Part shown: in pieces, positions 56,117 through 64,000 of the stretch
Layout of the letters: each line of letters begins with the position of its first letter
Numbering within the stretch: the first letter of the stretch is position 1
Assembly: GCA_000469685.2 (NCBI GenBank)
Contig: LS997566.1
Coordinates: 22,139,432-22,203,431 of the forward strand
Direction of reading: 5' to 3'
Source of the DNA: Haemonchus contortus
Lineage: Eukaryota; Nematoda; Chromadorea; Rhabditida; Trichostrongylidae
Length of the DNA: 64,000 nt
Notes under the pieces: generated by a model
What the model was told of the DNA's origin: nothing
Database searches by the model: none
The model's input: the letters and a program-made list of their open reading frames with translations, nothing else
Position numbers and translations under genes: made by a program

Positions 56117-57032
56117 TTGGGTTGTAACATAAGTTCGTAGAGTTTTGCGTTAGAGTTATCTTACAACGAGTTACTTTGTTTTTTAGCAAAGTGTATATAT
56201 TCATTCGAAAGAGCTCTTTCTCCTCTACAAAACTGTTTTATTTGTTTCTGGGATAATTTAATTGTTCGTCTTTTTTCGGGCTCAGAAATGGAATGTCCAG
56301 GAAGAAAAAATTGGCATTTTCGACATCTGCTTTTCTTTGCTTTTCGTCGAAGTCAAAAAAGCAGCCGAAACCACTCGGACATATGCAGTGTGTACGGGGA
56401 AAGTGCCTTGGGTGTGTTTACTGAAAGGTGTGGGTGGCCCTAGGAAAGGCGCCAAGGCCGAGAGTCAAGCAAGATCTTCACCCAAAAAAAAAGGTCATGG
56501 TCTGCGTTTGGTGGGACTGGGTAGGCATGGTGCAGTGGGAAACTGCTCGAACGAAACGCTACTATCAACAAGGAGGTCTACATTGCCCAGCTGACAGTGT
56601 AAATGAGGCTATTCGGCTGAAAAGACCTTATAGACGAGGTCAAGTCATCTTGCTCCACGACAACACCTGGCCCTATATTGCTCAAGTTGTCAGAACAGCA
56701 CTCTAAGAGCTTGAATGGGAGATTCTTCAGCATCCACCACACTCTCCGGATCTTGCACCTGCCGACTATCACCTTTTCCGCTCTATGTTAAATCAAATGA
56801 GGGGTATTACTTTCGATGGCGAAGGGGATCTTAAAAACTGGCTCAACAAATTCTTCGACACCACAACGGCCGATTTTTGGCGAATCGCCATCAACAAATT
56901 GGTCGAGAGATGGGAGGAGGTCGTGAACAGTAACGGAGGATACATCATTGGTTAATTTATTATTATAACTATTGTTTTTTGGTTCAAGTAAATTTTTGTG
57001 AAAAAACTCTACAAACTTATGTTACAACCCAA
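56117..57032 (+). mobile_element. Mariner DNA transposon with internal 5' deletion
   Basis: Inverted ends TTGGGTTGTAACATAAGTTC and complement (about 30 bp, one or two mismatches) with TA on both sides. At 916 bp it is roughly 350 bp shorter than a full mariner, and the helix-turn-helix half of the transposase is missing. The C-terminal catalytic part is well kept (see next entry). Confidence 0.87.
56428..56955 (+). pseudogene. Mariner transposase, catalytic half, one premature stop
   Basis: One frame runs through KKKVMVCVWWDWVG, RRGQVILLHDNTWPYIAQVV, a TAA at 56704-56706, HPPHSPDLAPADYHLF and finally RWEEVVNSNGGYIIG. Between the Asp of HDN and the second Asp of PDLAPAD there are exactly 34 codons, the D34D spacing of mariner transposases. 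One stop codon and the loss of the N-terminus make it non-functional. It is the least decayed transposase in the window. Confidence 0.8.
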
Positions 57033-57466
57033 TATTTGTCAAATGCTGCGGGATTTGCAAATGTTCAACTCAGTCTCGATCCTTTCTAAATCTTCGCCTA
57101 TCACTTCTTTGCGTAGCTTCGCGAGTTTGAACGATTGTTGATGGTTGCCTGTAGCTCAAGCGATTTGACGGAAAGTATCGACCTGAGAGTCTTCAAAGAG
57201 GGACTACCCTTGGCTTGTAGACTTTTTGTTTTTCCCGCATCATTCTTGAAATAAGCAACAAGTCGGCAATAGTGATCATCGATTTTGAAGATAACGGGAT
57301 ATTCCTATGAGTACGCAAAAAAAATCGGAATAATTCCATTTGATGACGGTCTCGAAGCCTCGTTTTCTGGGCTTCGTATTTCGTCCTTCACTTACTGCAA
57401 TACATAATCCAGCCCCGCGGAGACAGACGTTTACCGGATGCTATGAAGAACTTCTATCCACGTCAG

Positions 57467-57850
57467 TTAGGCAAAAACTTTGATTGAAGATGGTGCAATG
57501 TAATTTATTATGTAGCTGTCTATCAAGTCTTTTCCAAGTCCATCTCGAAAATCAAAAGGCTTTTGGAAATGCGGATTTCCACGGATGCTGCGGGTCGACA
57601 CCATGGAATCGGCCACTCTTTCCCCCTGCTCATTCCATTCCGTTTTCACTTCGTGATTCTTGATATATATTTCTGACACCGTCCATCTGGTACCATTCTT
57701 GGCGCTGAATTCATAGAAAATGACACCCAATCAAGTGTAATCTTCTCTGTGGAGTATTTACAGCGTCACACTGAGCGCTTCAAACTAGTTCTCTTCGCTG
57801 TTTGCTCTTGGTGCGTAGGTAACGAAAATAGTTTGAGCTGGCATTAAATC
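57467..57850 (-). mobile_element. RTE endonuclease fragment
   Basis: The minus frame has VKTEWNEQGERVADSMVSTR, then SIRGNPHFQKPF, then a DLIDSYIINYI segment, matching the endonuclease part of the RTE copy at 12070 (GMEWNEQGERLSQFIMS). Upstream on the minus strand, GTTACCTACGCACCAAGAGC corresponds to the 'YAPT' box. Two frameshifts at least. Confidence 0.65.
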
Positions 57851-58737
57851 ACATCTTTTCAGTCGCGAAGGTCCTACTCGGGCAGTCAGCGTTCAATTAT
57901 TTTTTCGATTCTGGGCTTTGAATAAGGCGAAGAGGCCGAGAAGCAAATCAAAAAATTCACTGCACTTTTGGAATGTTTTAGCCCGCACCCACCAAATGAT
58001 TCACCTGGCACACAGAGAGCTGTTCCCTTTTCTACAAAAGTCAGAAGACCCGATGTTAAACCATTCTCTCATCAATATTCATTTCTGGCAGAAGAAGGGG
58101 AGTGCCCGTACTGGTACGGCTTTATCGCATTTGAGGAAACTTGTTAGTTCAACCAGTCCCGAACGAAACTTAGGGAAGGATACTTGGTCGCAGTGGGCAC
58201 TCAAGAGCATGAATATATGTCGCCTAGGCAATTGTGAACGCTGTTCTCAAATCTGCTTTCCAAATTTGCTGAGCGATTTTGGAAACAGAGCTATGGAACA
58301 GTTGAAGTTTCAGAGTAGAAGTCAACCTCCATTTTTGTGATTCCGCCCATGAGCTTTACATTTATGATGCAGGACCGAATATCATATTCGGGAGTTTAGA
58401 TGAAGTAAGAGAGACTATGCGCTTTCAAATTAGTCTGCTTCCGACGAATTGTGGTGTCTTACTTTGTTATGGCAGTTAGTGCAAATTAGGCTGGGAGATC
58501 TATATGCCTTTGGAGATCAGTGAGAATGTGAAAAGAGGGACCTCTGAGATGATTAATAATCTCAATGCACGACAGCAATTCCTGCTTGATGCCGATGAAA
58601 ATCAACAGAGAAGGTGTACATGAAAGCAACTTCAAAGCAAGCGTTAGGTGGACAGGATGTTGGCCGAGCTGTGGCATCGTGCCCACCACGTTTACCTCAA
58701 GGCTATTTACTCTTGACAATTAATGGATTATCATATA
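57851..58737. other. Non-coding stretch with an unsupported 140-aa ORF
   Basis: The ORF 57918-58340 has no family resemblance and no SL acceptor or splice partners. I treat the region as non-coding. Confidence 0.3.
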
Positions 58738-59161
58738 CAGTAGCGCTCAAAAGTCTCCGGTGAAATGCTTTGACGCTTTTTCGTTCATAACTTTTTTTCT
58801 CAGTAGACCAAATCGCGCGAAATTTGGATATGTTTAACTGAAGCATATTTCACCCCACCCAAGGTTATTTGTCTGCGAAGCTGCAATGTCCACAGATGGA
58901 GCAAGGTGTTTGTTGCAGTAGCAGATTTTGCTAAAAGTAAAGTCGTTGACGTCTGCACTTACTCGCACCTTATGTGCGTTTTTCTCATCCACTGTGTTCG
59001 GCATTACCGATCGTACACTTTAGACATGACAAAAAGGAAAGAGATTCTAGAAGGACATTCTAGAAGGACATTCTAGAAGGAAATTTTGCATAAATAGATC
59101 CGGTAGGAAAGAGTTACGACTGGGAAGTAGGGCTGAAGAACCATTTCACCGAGCGCTTCTG
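58738..59161. mobile_element. MITE family M, copy 3
   Basis: Ends CAGTAGCGCTCAAAAGT and GAGCGCTTCTG with TA on both sides. It contains a private tandem repeat of ATTCTAGAAGGAC (three times, about 59044-59082) not present in copies 1 and 2. Confidence 0.78.
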
Positions 59162-60008
59162 TATGTATCCAAATTGGTCACCTATTATTTCAACAGTATT
59201 ATTTGAATGATATCACTTGGACCAGCGCACTTCCGGCTTCGAAAGTGAAGTCAGTCTTGCTCTAGAGTGAGGGCTGTGTTTCTTCCGAAGATGGTCCTTC
59301 TCAGACAACTCATTCACTCGCCCTCTGCGAAAGTAAATGGGCTGCCAAAAGTTACGTAACACCATCTTGAGTGTTCGGAGCAAAAAAGCATCTAATCTCG
59401 GCTAGAGGTAACCACGAAAAGTTTTCTTGGATTTCAATTTCTTGGGTTCCCCAGATGTGAGGGAAGGTCGTAGGTTGTCAATATTAGGCACAAAATAGCT
59501 TGCAAGTCTTTAGAACATGTTTAGCAAAAAGCAGAAAGAGCACATGCATCAAAGATCCCAATTTGCATGTCATGCCTACGAGTCTGACCTAGTACCAGCT
59601 GACCAAAAGCTACACAGATCATTAAGCTGCTCAGTCCGCTTATGTGTTCAAGCAGTGGTATTACACCGGGAGAATATGCTACGTAATTTGTTCCCAGAAT
59701 CGTTTCGCAGATTTGGAAAGCATATCCAAGGTCAGCGTTAGAAAATACCAACAAGTCAGCTTGAGTGGCCACTATGGCCAAATATCCTTTCCTTATTGCA
59801 ATGTTCTCCGCTGGCGCTAACATCACTATAGGTTATCGTGAACCATTCTTTATGACCCTTTTTATGGAATCAATGCCATTATTGGCCAAGGTTCCCGAAT
59901 CATTGGGTATCGGAAGAGAAAGTAATTATCGAACTTCAAATCTTGATGTGGAAACATCAATCTGATAGCAAAGATTTAACCAAACTTTGTATTTCTATGG
60001 ACCAAAAT
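59162..60008. other. Non-coding stretch
   Basis: ORFs up to 101 aa overlap on both strands at 59517-59965. The hydrophobic plus frame (KYPFLIAMFSAGANITIGYR) has no recognisable family. Confidence 0.3.
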
Positions 60009-60953
60009 TTAATACGTTGACGACCACTCACGTTTGGACATTTTTGGCCGCGTAGGACAGACGCAATTTTGCGGCAACTTCGACCGCGGGGCACATATGT
60101 CCCGCGCTGTCCCTTGAGGCACGCTTTTCGAAGCTTGAGTGTAAAACCTACTTCCAACTACTCATCGCTACTTAGTAAGTTGATTAATAAAATAAAAAGC
60201 ACGCAAAAATGTTCTACATAGTAAATATTCAGCTCTAACAAATGTATATCTTCTGCCACCGCAGTGCGAAGTGAGGAGATCCGGATTACCGGATAATGCG
60301 CGAATTCGGACGACGGGGAGCAAGGAGCTACTGAAGAAGAAGTAGGTGATATGGAAGAAGATATGGAATCTAAATTAGAAGGAGAACAATCCCATGGTGA
60401 AAGCATTGTGGTTAAGAGATGTTTCGCCGCACGATGCTTGGACTTTTAGTGGTGTCTCCGGTATACATGTTGTTTATGGCTGTCAGGAACCAAAAGACTT
60501 CTACGACTGTTTCTGAATAGAGAGATTCTGGCCTCATCGTTAGAGAAACCAATTGCTACGGGATTCGACAAAATGAAGAATTTCAATGAGAATGAGCGCT
60601 GATTAAAGGAGAAAGCGCTGCTAGTAATTTACAATCAACAGCTTGCTTCCAATGTTTTTATTTTACTTGTTTTTGTTGCTCTCAATATAAATGCCGAAAT
60701 TTAAAATAGGCCCAAAATTCTGTGAGATTCAGAAAACCTGTGCAAAAATGGAGCATATCTGATCATTCAATGGACCGTTATGTTTATAGCTTTGTTACTG
60801 TTTTATCTGTAATATGAACACAAAAAATTTAATAAATCACGCATGCGCTTAAAAAGGTTGGGAAATGAGCGCGGGACACATATGTCCCGTGTTGTCCCAC
60901 GTAGCCTGCAAAATGCGGGACATATGTGTCCCGTGTTGTCGTCAATGTGTTAA
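60009..60953 (+). mobile_element. piggyBac-like relic (TTAA target)
   Basis: TTAA on both sides (60009-60012 and 60950-60953). The inverted ends TACGTTGACGACCACTC and complement of CACATTGACGACAACACG match. Near both ends sit GGGACACATATGTCCCG-type palindromes (60094-60110, 60872-60890, 60917-60935). A plus frame near 60320-60400 is very acidic (EEEVGDMEEDMESKLEGEQ), as piggyBac transposases often are at their N-terminus. The catalytic part is missing. Confidence 0.62.
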
Positions 60954-63059
60954 TGGCTTCCTACCACTGCACTTGACACTCACCAACTATCTAAGATCAG
61001 GACGAAGCCTACATCACCCGTCACGTTGTAAAATTTCCATTGTCAATTCGAAGTACACAACCGACCCGATAGCTCATGTATTCTATAGCTCATTACGAGC
61101 ACCTATTTTTTTGCCAGTAGCCTGTTCGTCACCACCTCCTTGAGCATCGCATTACCTAAGAAAGTGTCAAAGTTGAACTGTTAAGACGAACAGGTGCCGC
61201 GGACTCACTTGCCCGTGCCTTCAAGGCTATCATATATGGCTCTTTCCCACCCCATCACCCAACACAAGTCGAGCGACATGAGTGCGAAGAGGTTCCACTC
61301 CTAATGTCAATGCTATTGAAAATTTAATTGTTCCGCTGTTGAGAAGAAGGCGTAACGGTTGCTGCGGCTCTTGCCTTTTACAGCTCCTTGTCAACTCCTA
61401 ACAAATGTTATCACTTTCTGTACCTTACCTCAGTGTTCCCATCCTGCAGCCTTAATTCCTTCCAAATTCGATCACTCTAGGTCTGAGGGAGCACGCCCTG
61501 TCCGCTGTAGAAGTAGTCCATTCCTGTCACCCATCGTCAGTGTGTTCATCCAACCATCTGCATCCCTTATGAATTTCAACGCACTGGGTCCAGTGGAACG
61601 GCAGTTGTCGGTCGAACGCTTAGTGACACGCACCCACATAGAAACAAATTGATTAACAAACGAGCAAACCTATAGCCAATATGCATGCTCAGCAAATTAT
61701 ATAAGTAGGACTGGTGGTGAGTACAGTACGCTGACCATAATTTTCCCTGAAATTCCGGTTTCGTTCCTGGCTAAGTACGAAATTGTCATGATCTCTGTCG
61801 AAGTCATACAGTGTGGTACTACCTTTGATGTTTGTTTTCTATCTTGTCTCACAACTTCCTTGCTTATGTTAACCTTGATGCTATCACAATTTACCCGCAG
61901 TTATTTTTGTCGAGCCCAAAAACACTATCATATAATCAGCTCATTGTCACTTTTTCCTTTATTTTTTCTGCCTTACACTGATAGAGGATTCATATTGAAG
62001 GTTTATTTTGTAAAAAAAAAAACAAAATTTCCTGCTTAGGCGCTGTGCTCATGAGAAGGAAGGGTGCAGAATCGACCTTGCACGTGGTCAAGCTGCACAA
62101 ATCATAAAAAAGTATTACATACTTGTTTTATGGTACGGTGACTGTTTACAGAGATGGTTGAGTATCAAAAACGGCAGCGGATGACGCAAGGCTGACAGTG
62201 GTTGAGAAAATCAGCGAATATTATAGTTATAAATTCGTCACTCAAATATTGTACAACCAATTGTGCTTATGCCGCTACGAGATGCCACTCTAAAAGTGAT
62301 GTTACTCGACAAAAAGGCAAAAGGTATGACAAATCATATTTTATTTCATTTCATCTTGCGTTTTGTAGCGCTTCCAATTTGGCACCAGCACCAGTATTAG
62401 AACGGATGCACCATAGAGCACTTCCGCAACAATAGTGAAATTGAAGATGAACTGGAACTTGTCACATACGAGAGGAGCGTCATGGCTGTAAAATGCAAAG
62501 ATTGTAAGGCTGTTTGAGTGGAATATTTTTCTGAATAGTGCGATGGTGTTTTAAACCTCATTTTATATCTATTTACACATGTATGTATCTATGGATATCC
62601 ATAATTTGAGCATATATATTTGTAGCTATTCATATTGGATTACATAAATAATTATTTATATTACAACATTACATTGCATTATACTAATCGGATTGCCCTG
62701 CTAGCGTCGAGCTCTTAGAGTCCTTGTGATAAAATTAACCGGTAGCTAGTATTCTTCCGAAACACTAATCATGAATCCCTCCTTCAGTTCAAAGTTTAGT
62801 TTACATCCTGTCAGTACCAATTTAAACACACCAGTTCTACTGGAACGGAAGTTGGGCATTTTCGGTTGGACACGCGACACATACACGCACACACACTGGG
62901 GCGGGAGGACGGGAGGCAGAACATGAGCCCTCACATAATTCCTCTATATCGATCAAATCGATCTGCTTATAAGCAACTTCAGCTGTGGCTCCGCCGTTGT
63001 TCTGTGTACATGCTTTTTTCTTGCGGTATCATGGTTACAGAAGAGAAACTTCAACCACC
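60954..63059. other. Non-coding stretch
   Basis: No convincing exon or transposon ends. 62560-62700 is AT-rich. Confidence 0.3.
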
Positions 63060-63860
63060 TTAAAGATGGATGAGGCCCATTCAATTCCGCTAGCAATCAT
63101 TGGTATGCGAGAGGCAGAGGGGAAGTATGAAATCCCTCCTGCTCGCTATATTGTCTAGGCAGATGACCATTGTATGATCCAGAGAAGAAGATTCAACCAA
63201 AGGCAAACCAGGGAGGGCTGAAAAAGGTCAATGTTTCAGAAGATAAGACTATCAAAGTGCACCGATTCGATCGTGTTTCTGGGTAGCCTATGGAAGAGAC
63301 GGCAGAGGAGCAGGACTGATCGAAGTTGTCGGTGATGCGGATCGTCGAGCAGAAACTTCATTGAAGTTCCTATCGTATGAAGAAATGCCGCTTCATTTCC
63401 TATCTCAAGAGACAGGTAGGGCCATAGAAATGCACGAAGTTGCTAGCTCACCTGGGTGAAGACAAGCAACCCTCCCACGCTTTCTGTGTCCGAAACATTT
63501 TCACAACGAAAACTATTCCCCAACAAACAAAACGATCACGTCCTGGATATAAACATTACCTGTGCAATCTCTCACATGAAAGGCTGCTGTAAACAACAGC
63601 AAAACGATCTATATTGAGGGAGTCACTGGCAAAGTAAGTTGCCGAGGTTTCGTCGGTTAAGTTGTGAAAATTCACAAAGAACTGTACTCAGAGAGCATAT
63701 AGGTACATAGACATAATGAAGCATTGATTCCACCTTGCTTCCTGAAATAACTAGTAGACCTTTCAGAAGGAGGTACTCCAGCCCACAGAGCCAAGCGCTC
63801 CCTGGAGTAGCGTCGACGCTTGCTGACCGACTTCATTAGGGAAAAGATGTGGCAATACTA
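63060..63860 (+). repeat. Unclassified dispersed repeat, copy C
   Basis: Matches copy B at 44745-45620 from the first block (GATGGATGAGGCCCATTCAA) to the last (TACTCCAGCCCACAGAGCCA), and copy A in the GGCAGAGGAGCAGGACTSAT block. A frame across the middle reads GRGAGLIEV, then AETSLKFLSYEEMPLHF, which hints at a former coding region. No family recognised. Confidence 0.55.
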
Positions 63861-64000
63861 GACTTAGTCTGGGGAAGTGACCATTACCGCTGTTGAGTAT
63901 GAACTCAGATGTCCGGGCTTTGGCTTCTACACCTCGTCAAATGACATGCACTCCATGGCTAGCACGTTTGTTACACAATAATGCATTTGGCGCCCATTAC

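Noticed and set aside
57918..58340. 140-aa ORF as a possible gene
   Set aside because: No recognisable domain, no SL acceptor near the ATG, no splice partners, and it sits among transposon fragments.
59521..59965. Overlapping 101-aa and 66-aa ORFs with hydrophobic stretches
   Set aside because: Both strands are open and neither resembles a known protein; likely chance.
1..64000. CRISPR arrays, rRNA genes, telomeric TTAGGC arrays, spliced-leader RNA genes
   Set aside because: Looked for and not found; the short repeats present are minisatellites, microsatellites or transposon ends.

Overview
The window looks like about 64 kb of a parasitic nematode genome, most probably a clade V strongylid (hookworm-like). 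This is inferred from several things: nematode-type splice sites (TTTCAG-like acceptors, several 65-120 bp introns), acceptor-like sequences 1-3 bases upstream of both gene starts that fit spliced-leader trans-splicing, RTE retrotransposon relics, tRNA-derived SINE-like repeats, and a dense load of Tc1/mariner, Helitron and MITE copies. No bacterial gene, CRISPR array, rRNA or intact tRNA was seen.

Two host genes can be rebuilt exon by exon with consistent phases. (1) On the minus strand, 15752 down to 6531, a nine-exon gene encodes a two-domain 3-mercaptopyruvate sulfurtransferase (345 aa). Its 5.5 kb first intron holds an RTE relic with a nested MITE and a Helitron. (2) On the plus strand, 33866 to 50368, a nine-exon gene encodes a secreted BMP-type TGF-beta ligand (379 aa): signal peptide, prodomain, furin site and mature cystine-knot domain. 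The mature domain lacks the cysteine that normally links the dimer. Its introns, especially the 7.6 kb intron 3, are packed with mobile DNA.

The rest is mostly mobile DNA. 1-1.6 kb: 3' end of an LTR retroelement with an envelope-like gene related to phlebovirus glycoproteins, then a separate zinc-knuckle ORF with its own TATA box, then a putative LTR. 4.2-5.4 kb and 37.5-38.7 kb: two copies of one Tc1-like family. 13.9-22.2 kb: three non-autonomous Helitrons with internal minisatellites, and between them a foldback element of about 1.8 kb. 22.9-24.8 kb: a small, young LTR element without pol. 25.7-27.0, 41.4-42.6 and 56.1-57.0 kb: three mariners. 29.4-30.4 kb: several short palindromic elements. 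38.9-40.5 kb: a second Tc1-like family. 60.0-61.0 kb: a piggyBac-like relic. RTE fragments, SINE-like repeats, CA/TA-rich tracts and an unclassified repeat family fill much of the remainder. From 50.4 kb to the end I found no convincing host exon.

The most interesting items are the six-cysteine BMP ligand, the accessory zinc-knuckle ORF downstream of the retroelement envelope gene, the minisatellite-bearing Helitron trio, and short palindromic elements with clear 8-9 bp target duplications. All alignments were made by eye and protein-family matches are from memory, so boundaries of decayed repeats are approximate.
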